A DNA stretch of 64,000 nt from Saprospiraceae bacterium (GTDB lineage Bacteria; Bacteroidota; Bacteroidia; Chitinophagales; Saprospiraceae): positions 1 through 64,000 of the forward strand of contig JAHDGU010000016.1 of the NCBI GenBank assembly GCA_020627535.1, given 5' to 3'. A program made the position numbers and the translations under genes. A model generated the notes under the pieces. The model did no database searches and was not told the DNA's origin. It saw only the letters and a program-made list of their open reading frames with translations. This document shows positions 25,878-35,497 of the stretch, in pieces. Numbering within the stretch: position 1 is the stretch's first letter; each line of letters begins with the position of its first letter.

Positions 25878-26957
25878 ATGAGGAAATACACTCTGATCAC
25901 TTTATTCTGCTTCTGCACAGCCCCTTTTCTTTCAGCTCAAGAGCCTCTCGTAGTCGAGGGTGCCATTGTGATTCAGGATACGACTTCTTCCCCCGTTCTC
26001 GATGGCACGATACAGTTTGAAGGGACTGAATTTCAAGGGCGCGTGGCAGGCGCTTGGAAGCCATTTGCTCTAGGGAGCCCGAGTCTTTGGGTCAATGATG
26101 CCGACAATCTATATTACAGTGTAGCTGGTGGGTATGTCGGGATCGGCGTGGCAGATCCACTGGCTCGTTTACATGTGAAGTATCGCTCTGAGGCAGATCG
26201 CCCACTCCTTAGGCTCACAGAGCTTGATCTCGGTGATGTAGGGCAGATCAGATTGGAAAATCAAAACAGTAGTTATTTCTCGATCCGCTATCGTCTCGGT
26301 GGTGGGGACGAGCCATGGATGGGATGGTATACCAATGAGGATCCCAATCTCATCTACAATCCTCTGCGAGGTGCGCTCGGACTACACAAGACAGATCCTC
26401 TTGGTACCATGCAGATTCATGAGCCAGTGAGAGATACAGCGCTCCTGGTGATGAGTCCCGCTTCATCCAATCAGGACTCACGGATCATGCTAGCAGAAGG
26501 TCCTGGTGGAGCTGTCGGCATGATCTTGCACTACGATGGTGGTCTCAATCAATTTCATATCATCGGTGCAGACAATGGTGGCGAATTGGATCCTGCCATG
26601 AGGGTAAAGAGAACAGGGGAGATCGCTTTAGGTCAGAGCTTTGCTACCGGCTATAAGCTTAGCGTAGATGGGAAAATTATGTGCGAAGAGCTACAGGTGA
26701 TGTTGGAGGCCGATTGGCCTGATTATGTCTTTGAGTCGGACTATGATCTTCGACCCTTGTCAGAGGTGAGAGAGTATATTGACGAACATGGTCACTTGCC
26801 AGATGTGCCGGCAGCATCTGAGATCGAGGAGAGTGGTGTCCCAGTGGGTGAAATGCAAAGAATATTGCTGCAGAAAATCGAAGAACTCACCCTTTATGTC
26901 ATAGAGCTCAGTGAAGAAAACGAAGAGCTCAAAAGTGTACTCAAAGCAAAAAACTAG
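25878..26957 (+). CDS. Secreted tail-fibre-like surface protein
   Basis: A 359-residue secreted protein with signal peptide RKYTLITLFCFCTAPFLSAQ. The start resembles Bacteroidota tail-fibre-like proteins (DTTSSPVLDGTIQFEG, GGYVGIGVADPLARLHV), the middle is beta-rich, and the C-terminus has the well-known ending WPDYVFESDYDLRPLSEVREYI, HLPDVPAASEIEESGVPVGEM, then a coiled coil (KIEELTLYVIELSEENEELKS). It lacks an obvious S74 catalytic Ser-Asp pair, so it may trimerise without self-cleavage. It lies 6 bases before the BNR-repeat gene and likely shares its transcript. It is not evidence for a prophage: such proteins are common chromosomal exoproteins in this phylum. Confidence 0.75.
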   Translation: MRKYTLITLFCFCTAPFLSAQEPLVVEGAIVIQDTTSSPVLDGTIQFEGTEFQGRVAGAWKPFALGSPSLWVNDADNLYYSVAGGYVGIGVADPLARLHVKYRSEADRPLLRLTELDLGDVGQIRLENQNSSYFSIRYRLGGGDEPWMGWYTNEDPNLIYNPLRGALGLHKTDPLGTMQIHEPVRDTALLVMSPASSNQDSRIMLAEGPGGAVGMILHYDGGLNQFHIIGADNGGELDPAMRVKRTGEIALGQSFATGYKLSVDGKIMCEELQVMLEADWPDYVFESDYDLRPLSEVREYIDEHGHLPDVPAASEIEESGVPVGEMQRILLQKIEELTLYVIELSEENEELKSVLKAKN

Positions 26958-26963
26958 GCTCTG

Positions 26964-29804
26964 ATGACCAATTCTTTATTAGCTAGGACGATATGCTGCA
27001 TAGGCTCTCTTGTATTTCTCTTGCCGGCTCTTCTAGCTCAGGATGTTATGCGATTTAAAGAGCAACTACGAACGGCAGAGACGTTTTATGAAGTGATGGA
27101 TGTGATTAATACGGAGTATGAAGCACTACCAGAGAATATCCGAGAAAAGGGTGGGCAAGGCTATGTCAAAGAAAAGCGACTGAGGCGATGGGAATGGTAC
27201 AATTCACATTTTCTCAATGGGAAAGGAGAAATTGCTGATGTCTACGAGATTCATGAAAAAGAGTCGGCCAAGATCGCGAGGCAAGAAGATCTCAGAGGTA
27301 CAGAGTCCAGCTGGTCCTCCATCGGTCCGGACAATACTGATTGCCTTTCTGCCCCTTGCTATTGGCCAGGGATTGGTCGCATCAATCGCATTGCTTTTCA
27401 CCCTACAGATGCTGATATTCTCTATGTCGGGACAGCATTTGGAGGCGTGTGGAAATCTGATGATGGAGGTGCTAGCTGGGTCAATATTTTTGATCATTCT
27501 CCTGCCATTGGCGTATCTGGCATCGTGGTTTCACATGAGGACCCTGATATGATTTGGGTACTCACTGGAGATGGAGATGCCAATAGTCAATCTTCACTGG
27601 TCAATCGATTTGATGCGGTGTCGGCCTCAGATGGTGTCTACAAGACGATTGATGGAGGCAATACTTGGTATCAGACTGGTGTGCTCAGTGGACTACCATA
27701 TTTCCCTTATCAGATCGTACAGAATTCCAACAATGCCAATCTACTCATGGTAGCGACAAGCGCTGGACTCTATAAGTCTACCGATTACGGTGAAACCTGG
27801 ACTAATAAGTTTGTCGGTAATGTGCAAGACGTCATGTATCGACCCTTTGGCAATCGCTTGTACTGGGTAGATCAAAACAATTGTTATTATTCTGACACGC
27901 AAGCGGAGACATGGTCTACGAGTGCAATGAATATCGATCCACCCACTGGTCGAAAAGCACTAGCATCATCAAGGGACGACTTGACCAAGCTCTATCTGAT
28001 CAGTGGTCCTGTGACGGATACTGGATTTTATGGTGGAATTTATCAGTCGATCAATAGTGGGGTGAGCTTTTCTCGACGATCCAATGCACCGAATATTTTG
28101 GGCAATTCAGATAACGGAATGGACGCAAGAGATCAGTCGAGCTATGATCTTTGCTTGGCAGCCAGTCATGAGGATCATACGCATCTGATTTCTGGTGGCT
28201 ACAATGCTTGGAGATCAACAAACGCGGGCGTCGCATGGCAAATTCGCTCGGGTGATGTAGAGAGCGATGCGGATTACCTCCATGACGATGTACACGATCT
28301 TGAGTTTAATCCTTTAGATGATAAGTTGTATGCAGCGCATGATGGTGGTCTTAGTGTATCTGAGGATGAAGGTGCTACTTGGACCACGCTGCAAGCTGAC
28401 ATAAGATCTACCCAGAGTTACCACATGGATAAAGATATCGACGGTTCAGAACGATTTTTATTGGGCAATCAAGACAATGGTGTTCAGTATAGTGTGAGTT
28501 CTGGATCGGCAACATTTGGTCATATCAGCAGTGGAGATGGGTTTGCGACCAGTATTTTTCGCTCAGACGGCTCCAAAGGTTATGTCAGTATCAATGATAA
28601 CCTGTACCGCTTTGAAGATGATGGAGACACACGGACCCGTCTGACACCAAATGATCACGTATGGTTTACACCAATTGAGGTACACAATACGAGCTTTGAT
28701 GACGTAGTCGCAGGGAATGGTGGTAGAATCTGGAAGTCCACAGATGCTGGTGTGACATGGACTACTATTTTTAATGCATCTGCAAGTTGGGCACTCACAA
28801 CATGTCCTAGTAATAATGACAGATTATATAGTACTGGATATACTACCTGGAGAGATCATCCAGAGGGCACTGCGTATCGCTCTGATGATTTTGGAAGTAC
28901 CTGGACAGAGATCGGTCTCAATCAACCGACCTTTTTCGATACCATCATTCGACTCACAGATATAGAAGTACATCCACTCAATTCGAATCGCGTGTGGGTG
29001 ACCAATGCTGGATACGTTGATGGGCAAAAGGTCATGTATTCATTTAATAGCGGCTCGACTTGGCTCAATGCAAGTCATAACTTGCCCAACGTGCCGGTAT
29101 TTTGCATTGCCATCAGTTCCACGAATCAAGTATTCGTCGGAACGAGTCTGGGTGTCTTTTATAATTCTCCAGGCGAGTCTGATTTTGTACCCTTCAACAA
29201 TCAACTTCCCAATACGGTCGTCACTGACCTCAGGATTGATGAGAGCTTAGGATATATTTATGCAAGTACATTCGGACGTGGTGTGTGGAAAAGCCCATTG
29301 CCAGATGATGATTGTGACGATAACATCACTCTCGTGGGCAATGAAGGGGGCACACTTTTTTATGAGGCTGGGACCAATATTGGTACCACACAGACATTCA
29401 TCGGTAGCTCAGAAAATCATATCACTTATAAAGCGGGCACAAGAGTCCGATTCTCGCCAGGATTCAAGGCTGAGGCCAATTCGACATTGGTAGCATACAT
29501 CGCAGACTGTGGGGAAGAAGGTGTCAGAAATTCCGGAATTGATCACGATCATTTGACGGAAGTCAATAGATCATCTTTTGATATCATCGGATCAGAAGGT
29601 CTGCGACAAGTACAAGTCCAAATAGACCTGTCGAGATCATATGAGCTCAGGTTGCTTGACGAAAATTATCAGACGATTCAGATCATGCACCAAGGGAAGC
29701 TCAGCTCTGGTCAGCATACTTGGGATCTAGATATGACGACTGTTGAGGCAAATTTCCTATTGTTGACGCAAAGCGGACGACGTATTTATTTGCAAGAGCT
29801 GTAG
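26964..29804 (+). CDS. Secreted BNR/sortilin-type repeat protein
   Basis: A 946-residue exported protein with signal peptide LARTICCIGSLVFLLPALLAQ. A long propeller of BNR/YVTN-type repeats follows, recognisable from many W(K/R)S-x-D-x-G-x-(S/T)W strings such as VWKSDDGGASWVNI, LYKSTDYGETWTNKF, IWKSTDAGVTWTTIF and MYSFNSGSTWLNAS. A segment near 800-850 (ITYKAGTRVRFSPGFKAEANSTL) matches the stacked beta region seen before many T9SS tails. The last 60 residues look like a degenerate type A sorting domain. Ligand and enzymatic role are unknown; sialidase catalytic residues were not seen. Confidence 0.8.
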   Translation: MTNSLLARTICCIGSLVFLLPALLAQDVMRFKEQLRTAETFYEVMDVINTEYEALPENIREKGGQGYVKEKRLRRWEWYNSHFLNGKGEIADVYEIHEKESAKIARQEDLRGTESSWSSIGPDNTDCLSAPCYWPGIGRINRIAFHPTDADILYVGTAFGGVWKSDDGGASWVNIFDHSPAIGVSGIVVSHEDPDMIWVLTGDGDANSQSSLVNRFDAVSASDGVYKTIDGGNTWYQTGVLSGLPYFPYQIVQNSNNANLLMVATSAGLYKSTDYGETWTNKFVGNVQDVMYRPFGNRLYWVDQNNCYYSDTQAETWSTSAMNIDPPTGRKALASSRDDLTKLYLISGPVTDTGFYGGIYQSINSGVSFSRRSNAPNILGNSDNGMDARDQSSYDLCLAASHEDHTHLISGGYNAWRSTNAGVAWQIRSGDVESDADYLHDDVHDLEFNPLDDKLYAAHDGGLSVSEDEGATWTTLQADIRSTQSYHMDKDIDGSERFLLGNQDNGVQYSVSSGSATFGHISSGDGFATSIFRSDGSKGYVSINDNLYRFEDDGDTRTRLTPNDHVWFTPIEVHNTSFDDVVAGNGGRIWKSTDAGVTWTTIFNASASWALTTCPSNNDRLYSTGYTTWRDHPEGTAYRSDDFGSTWTEIGLNQPTFFDTIIRLTDIEVHPLNSNRVWVTNAGYVDGQKVMYSFNSGSTWLNASHNLPNVPVFCIAISSTNQVFVGTSLGVFYNSPGESDFVPFNNQLPNTVVTDLRIDESLGYIYASTFGRGVWKSPLPDDDCDDNITLVGNEGGTLFYEAGTNIGTTQTFIGSSENHITYKAGTRVRFSPGFKAEANSTLVAYIADCGEEGVRNSGIDHDHLTEVNRSSFDIIGSEGLRQVQVQIDLSRSYELRLLDENYQTIQIMHQGKLSSGQHTWDLDMTTVEANFLLLTQSGRRIYLQEL

Positions 29805-29819
29805 TCCTTCTTGAAATCC

Positions 29820-29835
29820 ATTTTGGCGAAAGCCT
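29820..29835 (-). repeat. NNNC-TTTC-GNNN-AAAW hairpin, imperfect (AGGC/GCCA)
   Basis: On the minus strand AGGC TTTC GCCA AAAT pairs at three of four positions. It lies 16 bases after the stop of the BNR-repeat gene and shares 18 exact bases with the copy inside the symporter gene. Confidence 0.45.
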
Positions 29836-29841
29836 AAAGTC

Positions 29842-29874
29842 AAAAAAAGCCCTCGAGAAATACATCCCGAGGGC
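29842..29874 (-). terminator. Rho-independent terminator of the subtilase gene
   Basis: On the minus strand GCCCTCG (29874-29868) pairs with CGAGGGC (29855-29849) around an 12-base loop, followed by TTTTTTTG. It lies about 45 bases after the subtilase stop at 29918. It has no T tract in the plus direction. Confidence 0.85.
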
Positions 29875-29917
29875 CAAACTTGATGCAGAAAAATTATCGT
29901 TTTTTCTGGCTACTCGA

Positions 29918-32725
29918 CTATTGCTTGATCAAGGTCTTGGTGATGACTTCTTCTTCTGTCTGTGCAGCGATATAGAAGCTACCTACCTGAAGAGCTGAGA
30001 TATCTATTTGCACGGTAGTGCCCTCGACCTTGCGATCATAGACCATCTTACCTTCCAATGAATAGATGCTGAGTTGCTCGATGTTTTCATCCGCAGTGAT
30101 CGTGATCATTTCTGAAGCAGGATTGGGGATCACACGTAGCTCATCCTCCGTATTTTGCTCCAAACTCAGGCTCGGAGGAAGTACACTGACGAGACTTGGT
30201 TCATCTTGTCCATTGCCGATATTGGATCCGCTAGCACCATTGCCAGTCAAGGTCACTGCGTCTATGTAAATCTGATCACTATTGGTGCTTGCATCACACT
30301 GGAATCTGAATTGCGCATTGCTTGTGAGATTGTAGTTTGCGTCATCAAGTGTGACTGTTGCGACATAGAAGGACCCATTATTGAAGCTTGATCCACTTGC
30401 ATAGGTCGCTACAGTTTGCCAGCCTGATCCGCTGTTGTATCGCACCCAGAAATCTTCACCTGTTTCCATGCTATTCGGATAAAAATAGAATTCAAGCTCT
30501 ACAGAACTGTATCCGCTGAGGTCATAGCTTGATGAAGTCATCGCAGATGGCGTGCCGCTATTATCACGGATTCTGATGGAGTAGCTTCCTTCATAAGAGC
30601 GTGAGCCATTGTAGCGGAAACAATCGCTACCTCCATCTTGCCAGCCGTCCCAGCCAGATTCAAAGAAGTGAGCAAACACGGTTTCTGATCCGCCACCACC
30701 ACAAGGTGGGCAAACAGAACCACCACAGTCGATGCCGGTTTCATCACCATTTTGGACGCCATCCTCACAGGTAGGTCCACTATTGCCGATGCAGAAGTCA
30801 GTCGACTCTGAAGAGCCAAATGCTCCGCCACTCGCGAAGGTCTCACTGCTACTACTCAAGTCATATGAGCCTGATCCATAGGCACAGCAAATACCATCAC
30901 CATAGCTGTCAAAGATGGTGAAGTTATAGCAGCCATCTCCTAGGCAAAAGTCTTCTGTATAGGTCGTGCCACTGCTATTGTAAGGTCCGCCGGAAGCAAG
31001 GACATTGCCATTGTCATCTGATAGCTCCCAAGTGGTCTCTCCAGGATAGTTATCTGTGAGGATGGTGAGCGTGACTTCTGTATCACTACATCCGCTACTA
31101 CACGGAGGGCAATCTGGACCTCCACAGTCCACACCGGTCTCACTACCATTTTGCTGGCCGTCGCTACAGGAAGGGCCACCACCACCGCCGCCAATATCAT
31201 TGAGGACAGCTTGCGCATTGACACGACCACTTGCATATTCATTGTCGTCGCCGTTGGGACCCATGTCGATGGCGGTATTGTACAGGCTGGTCTTGAGGGC
31301 GTCGCTCGTGACATCAGGATTGTATCCAAGGGCAAGGGCACAGACACCAGCTACCACAGGACATGCTGCACTTGTGCCTCCAAAGGTGTTGGTGTAGTTC
31401 GTGCTATTATATCCAGGACCGCCCATGCGATCAGTCGTGCGCACACCTGCTCCAGGCTGCGGCGAGACGGCATTTGATGGTGCCACGATGTCGAGATCAG
31501 TACCGTAGTTACTGTACGAGGATCTCACGCCCTGATTGGTGAATGCTCCCACGGCAATGGCATCCGGGTGCTTGGCAGGAAAGTCTACACAGCTTTTGTA
31601 GCCGTTGCCAGAAGCGAAGACCACAAGGCAACCTTTACCACCGCGACCATTACTATTCGCATCAGCAATGGCATTTCCGATATTGGAGTAGTTGACATTG
31701 CATGATGTATAGCCCCAAGAGTTACTGAGCACGTCGGCACCATTGTTTTTTGCCCAAGTAATGCCATCTGCGATATCCTGAGTAGACTCTCCACCGACAA
31801 AGATGTTGACGCTAATAAGATCTACCAGTGGAGCGACACCGCGCACACCTATGGTGTTGTGGGATGCTGCCACGATGCCGGCACAAGATACGCCGTGATT
31901 GGAGCCAGAAATGGCGTCTCCATTGCCATTATTGGCGGGAGAAAAGCCATTGGTATAGCGGCTTTGTCCAGAGGCATTTTCCATGTCTTCATGATCTTCT
32001 AGACCATCGTCAATGACGGCTACTGTGATCGATGCAGAGCCGAGCGAAATGGCCCAGGCCTCGGGCGCATTGCAGTCCATGTCATTGACACCAGTCACAC
32101 CATCGATTGTCTGACCTGTATTATTCATTTGGAACTGGTCAGGATATCTTGGATCATTGTAGTGCGTGATGCTTGCATAAAAATCGGGGTGAGAAAAGCG
32201 GACAAGGCCGGTCTCATAGATTTTATTAGAGACTTCAAAGGCATCATCTACGCGCTCTAGCACAAGTCTATGCACACCATTGATAGACTCTAGACTGATG
32301 TAGTCGTACTCATTCACGATTTCCATGATCTGAGTCAGGTGGTCTTTGTGCGAAAGTCTGAATACGATCTGGTGAGTAGGATACATGGTGAAGCCATCCT
32401 CCAGCGTATATGCACTAGCATAGTCAATGGTGGCGGATTTCAACCCAAGATCTTCAATGATTTGCAGTGGAGATCTAAGTTGATCTTCTGGCGTCAGGAC
32501 GGCATACTTCTTGTGCGGAAATGCCTTGACCTCCTTCAATCCAGGAGCTAAGGATGCTTGAGCTAGGCTTTCTAGGTCTTCTCCACTTTCGGTAAAGATG
32601 ATGAAGCTTTCGAGAGACTGCTCGAGTTGATGGATTCCGTCATCACTGTAATAAAATTGAGATTGACAGAATGCAGTGCTTGCGCATAGGGCAAACACCA
32701 AAAAGGGTAGAATGCTACGATTCAT
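29918..32725 (-). CDS. S8 family serine peptidase (subtilase), T9SS type A
   Basis: Secreted protease of 935 residues with signal peptide NRSILPFLVFALCASTAFCQ. A pro-region (about 22-185) precedes the S8 domain at about 205-515. The catalytic triad is visible: Asp 239 in VAVIDDG, His 277 in GSNHGVSCAG, Ser 450 in FGGTSAACPV; the oxyanion Asn is 372 in ASGNG. Next come two Cys-rich linkers (CSDGQQNGSETGVDCGGPDC type) around a beta domain (LTILTDNYPGETTWELSDD), then a jelly-roll-like domain at about 690-830, and a type A sorting domain ending ITKTLIKQ. It probably degrades extracellular protein, for nutrition or for processing of surface proteins nearby; no substrate evidence. Confidence 0.93.
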   Translation of the reverse strand: MNRSILPFLVFALCASTAFCQSQFYYSDDGIHQLEQSLESFIIFTESGEDLESLAQASLAPGLKEVKAFPHKKYAVLTPEDQLRSPLQIIEDLGLKSATIDYASAYTLEDGFTMYPTHQIVFRLSHKDHLTQIMEIVNEYDYISLESINGVHRLVLERVDDAFEVSNKIYETGLVRFSHPDFYASITHYNDPRYPDQFQMNNTGQTIDGVTGVNDMDCNAPEAWAISLGSASITVAVIDDGLEDHEDMENASGQSRYTNGFSPANNGNGDAISGSNHGVSCAGIVAASHNTIGVRGVAPLVDLISVNIFVGGESTQDIADGITWAKNNGADVLSNSWGYTSCNVNYSNIGNAIADANSNGRGGKGCLVVFASGNGYKSCVDFPAKHPDAIAVGAFTNQGVRSSYSNYGTDLDIVAPSNAVSPQPGAGVRTTDRMGGPGYNSTNYTNTFGGTSAACPVVAGVCALALGYNPDVTSDALKTSLYNTAIDMGPNGDDNEYASGRVNAQAVLNDIGGGGGGPSCSDGQQNGSETGVDCGGPDCPPCSSGCSDTEVTLTILTDNYPGETTWELSDDNGNVLASGGPYNSSGTTYTEDFCLGDGCYNFTIFDSYGDGICCAYGSGSYDLSSSSETFASGGAFGSSESTDFCIGNSGPTCEDGVQNGDETGIDCGGSVCPPCGGGGSETVFAHFFESGWDGWQDGGSDCFRYNGSRSYEGSYSIRIRDNSGTPSAMTSSSYDLSGYSSVELEFYFYPNSMETGEDFWVRYNSGSGWQTVATYASGSSFNNGSFYVATVTLDDANYNLTSNAQFRFQCDASTNSDQIYIDAVTLTGNGASGSNIGNGQDEPSLVSVLPPSLSLEQNTEDELRVIPNPASEMITITADENIEQLSIYSLEGKMVYDRKVEGTTVQIDISALQVGSFYIAAQTEEEVITKTLIKQ

Positions 32726-33098
32726 TGATTGGGTTTAGATAGTTAAGTACAGAGAGCAGCTAGGAAGGCATACCGATCTAAGGCATCGAAATCTGCGATA
32801 CTAGTTTGCTCGTTTAACAGGAGGAAGTTAGAAAAACTTGAAGAAGATTGCAAAGCATCACGCAAAATTTTATTCTATTGTATGGTATTGTGCAGAATGA
32901 TTGCATGTTTCTGGTCATGCTTGTTTGTGCCCCATAATATATCTCCAAGCCAGTAGATCCGAATACAATTCAAAGATTCTAGTGGTTCATGGCGGATGAC
33001 TGACCGGAGATCAGGCTGCTCGATGCGAGTTCTTCGTCGATGAACTTTTTGAAGTCTTTCTAAATTTCTACTCTTATCAGTTGATCAATTCAGGTTTC

Positions 33099-33977
33099 AT
33101 GGATCGCAAACACTTTTTGTAGAGCACTGCTCTTGGGATGGCAGGATTGGCATCTGGAAAGCTTATTCCCGGAACAGACGAATTGATGCCTAGCTCAACA
33201 TATGACAGATTGATCGATCAAGTCGGGTTCAATCACCTTCCTACGATAGAATTAAAATCTATGAAATCAGTACTTCATAAGGCAGAGACTAGAGGCAAGG
33301 CAGACCACGGATGGTTGCAATCTCATCATAGCTTTTCTTTTGCCAGCTACTACAATCCTGAGCGCATGAATTTTGGTGTGCTGCGAGTGCTCAATGACGA
33401 TAAAGTGGCGGGCGGAAAAGGCTTTGGCACGCATCCCCATGACAACATGGAGATTATTTCCATCCCGCTGAGTGGTGATCTTGAGCATAAGGATAGCATG
33501 GGCAATACGACTGTGATCAAGCAAGGAGATGTGCAAGTGATGAGTGCCGGCACTGGTGTTTATCACAGTGAATACAATAAGAATGCAAATGACGAGGTGA
33601 AGTTTCTTCAGATCTGGCTGTTCCCCAATAAAAAGAATGTGGAGCCCAGATACGATCAAATCTCCTTGGACCAATATGATATCACCAGTGGCTTGAAGCA
33701 AATACTCAGTCCAAATCCAGAAGATGAGGGAGTATGGATTCATCAGGACGCGTGGTTTCACCTTGGGACCTTAGCACAAGGGACTAAGCAGGAGTATCAG
33801 ATCAAAAAAGCACAAAATGGTTTGTACACTTTCGTCTTGAGCGGAGAGATAAGGATCAATGGGCAAGAGTTACACCAGCGAGATGGATATGGTGTGTGGG
33901 ATATTGACAAAGTCACTATAGAGAGTTCTGATGATGCCCAGATTCTGCTCATGGACGTACCTATGAGCCTCAGTTGA
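33099..33977 (+). CDS. Pirin family protein with a stop codon inside its original export leader
   Basis: Reading from the ATG at 33099 the frame gives MDRKHFL, a TAG at 33120-33122, then STALGMAGLASGKLIPG: a leader of the kind found on exported Bacteroidota proteins, split by one stop that a single base change (AAG to TAG) would explain. As it stands translation can begin at ATG 33138 (279 residues) or ATG 33261; the latter, MKSVLHKAETRGKADHGWLQSHH, is where cytoplasmic pirins usually begin. The pirin body is intact: HSFSFASYYNPERMNFGVLRVLND, FGTHPHDNMEIISIPL, VMSAGTGVYHSEYN with metal-ligand histidines, and a C-terminal cupin. Relatives include quercetinase-like YhaK/YhhW; the reaction here is unknown. 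A second pirin gene follows after 27 bases. Confidence 0.8.
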
Positions 33978-34004
33978 TCCTTCACTTGTGAGCTTAGCTG
34001 CAGT

Positions 34005-34877
34005 ATGGCCACTAATAAAATGATCATTGAGGAAAGGTCACGAGATATCGGTGATTTTCTCGTAGGGAGACTATTGCCCTTCCGGAAAAAGAGGCAAGTT
34101 GGCCCCTTCACTTTTATCGATCATATGGGACCCTCTGAGCTAGGGCCTAAGCACTATATGGATGTTGATCAACATCCGCACATTGGGCTCTGCACCTTGA
34201 CTTACTTGCTAGAGGGCGAAGTAGAGCATAGAGATAGCACCGGTGCTCAACAGATTATTAGGCCAGGGGATGTCGGCTTGATGAGTTCAGGTCGGGGAGT
34301 GAGCCACACGGAGCGGACGCCACTAGCCCTGAGAGATGCTCGCTTTACACTGCATGGGTATCAAGTTTGGCTCGCCTTGCCCAAGGAAAAGGAAGAGATG
34401 GAGCCGCGATGGGATTTTGTATCGGCCAATGAGTTGCCTAGAGTCTGTCGAGATGGAATGAGCATGACAGTGGTCGCAGGAGAAGCTTACGGACTGACAT
34501 CACCGCTGCCTGTGCACTCTCCATTGTTTATGGTGGATATTCTAGCAGATCAGGATACAGTCTTGGATATTCATGCCCAGCTCAAGGGCGAAATTGCTCT
34601 CGTCGTCACAGAAGGAAAAATCACTTCGGGTTCAGACATCATTGAGCAAGGGCAGATGATGATTTCAAAGACAGAAGATGAATGTAGGGTTGAGTTGCTG
34701 AAAGGAACACGCCTTCTAGTCTTCGGAGGAGAGGCGCTTCCAGAGGAGAGGTTCATGCATTGGAATTTTGTCTCGTCATCAAAAGACAGATTGAAGCAAG
34801 CCGCAGATGATTGGAAGCATAGGCGATTTCCAGTCGTAGAAGGAGATGACACCTATATTCCATTGCCTGGATCATAG
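34005..34877 (+). CDS. Pirin family protein
   Basis: A 290-residue cytoplasmic bicupin of the pirin family. The N-terminal cupin holds the iron-site histidines in FIDHMGPSELGPKHYMDVDQHPHIGLCTLTYLLEGE and the downstream GRGVSHTER. The C-terminal cupin is at about 165-250 with weaker motifs, as usual. It ends with NFVSSSKDRLKQAADDWKHRRFP, a typical pirin tail. Bacterial pirins range from quercetin dioxygenases to regulators of metabolism; none can be chosen here. It is distinct in sequence from the pirin immediately upstream, so the pair is not a recent duplication. Confidence 0.92.
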   Translation: MATNKMIIEERSRDIGDFLVGRLLPFRKKRQVGPFTFIDHMGPSELGPKHYMDVDQHPHIGLCTLTYLLEGEVEHRDSTGAQQIIRPGDVGLMSSGRGVSHTERTPLALRDARFTLHGYQVWLALPKEKEEMEPRWDFVSANELPRVCRDGMSMTVVAGEAYGLTSPLPVHSPLFMVDILADQDTVLDIHAQLKGEIALVVTEGKITSGSDIIEQGQMMISKTEDECRVELLKGTRLLVFGGEALPEERFMHWNFVSSSKDRLKQAADDWKHRRFPVVEGDDTYIPLPGS

Positions 34878-34934
34878 GATGGAGTCCACTACTTTGCTTT
34901 GTCATACTTTCAGGGTTCAAATGTTATGTGTCCA

Positions 34935-35336
34935 ATGAGATCTCTGATGGTGTTAGTCTTGGTTTTTTCTGCTTTTCTTGCCTGTCAAGACAGCAAGCAT
35001 AAGAGTGCGGTGCAGGAACAGTTGGCCTCAGAGCCTGTATTGCGACATGTCGTGCTCTTCAATTTTATCGACGCCACTTCCCAAGAGAAAATTCAAGATA
35101 TCGAGATCGCTTTCGCATCGCTGCAAGACGAGATCGAAGAGATCCAAGCCCTTGAGTGGGGGATCAACAATAGTCCAGAAGGTCTTGACAAGGGATTTAC
35201 CCATTGCTTTTTATTGAGCTTCCGTTCGGAAGCAGATAGAGATGTCTATTTACCTCATCCCGCTCATCAGCGCTTTGTTGACTTCGTAGGTCCATATGTC
35301 GAGGACGTGATCGTTCATGATTATTGGACGAGATAG
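34935..35336 (+). CDS. Dabb-domain lipoprotein
   Basis: A 133-residue lipoprotein: leader RSLMVLVLVFSAFLAC with lipobox Cys 17. The ATG at 34935 is chosen; ATG 34926 is also possible, and an in-frame TTG at 34899 is unlikely. The rest is a Dabb (stress-responsive alpha/beta barrel) domain of about 100 residues: LRHVVLFNFIDATSQEKIQDIE, LEWGINNSPEGLDKGFTHCFLLSF, HPAHQRFVDFVGPYVEDVIVHDYW. Such domains dimerise and resemble heme or small-molecule binding barrels; the function is unknown. It follows the two pirin genes and may belong to the same transcript. Confidence 0.88.
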   Translation: MRSLMVLVLVFSAFLACQDSKHKSAVQEQLASEPVLRHVVLFNFIDATSQEKIQDIEIAFASLQDEIEEIQALEWGINNSPEGLDKGFTHCFLLSFRSEADRDVYLPHPAHQRFVDFVGPYVEDVIVHDYWTR

Positions 35337-35362
35337 GTACACTCAATATGCCTTGTTGGATG

Positions 35363-35378
35363 GCGCTTTCGCGCAAAT
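35363..35378 (+). repeat. NNNC-TTTC-GNNN-AAAW hairpin, stem GCGC/GCGC
   Basis: GCGC TTTC GCGC AAAT, a perfect 4-bp stem with constant loop and tail. It lies between the Dabb gene (stop 35336) and the giant T9SS gene (start 35498). No other feature was seen in that gap. Confidence 0.6.
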
Positions 35379-35497
35379 GAATTGCGTCGTTCGTAGCAAT
35401 AACTAGGAAAAGAGCTAAAGTATACAGTGTTTGATTGGACGAAACAGCCAAAAAACTAGTCTATATTCACAGAGACCTCAAGGTCCAAAAACCAATC

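Noticed and set aside
25878-26957. Prophage tail fibre
   Set aside because: No other phage genes nearby; signal peptide and chromosomal context fit Bacteroidota surface proteins. The same applies to 44678-46717.
31056-31477. Plus-strand frames opposite the subtilase catalytic region
   Set aside because: They result from codon bias of the Gly/Ser-rich protease; no family features.
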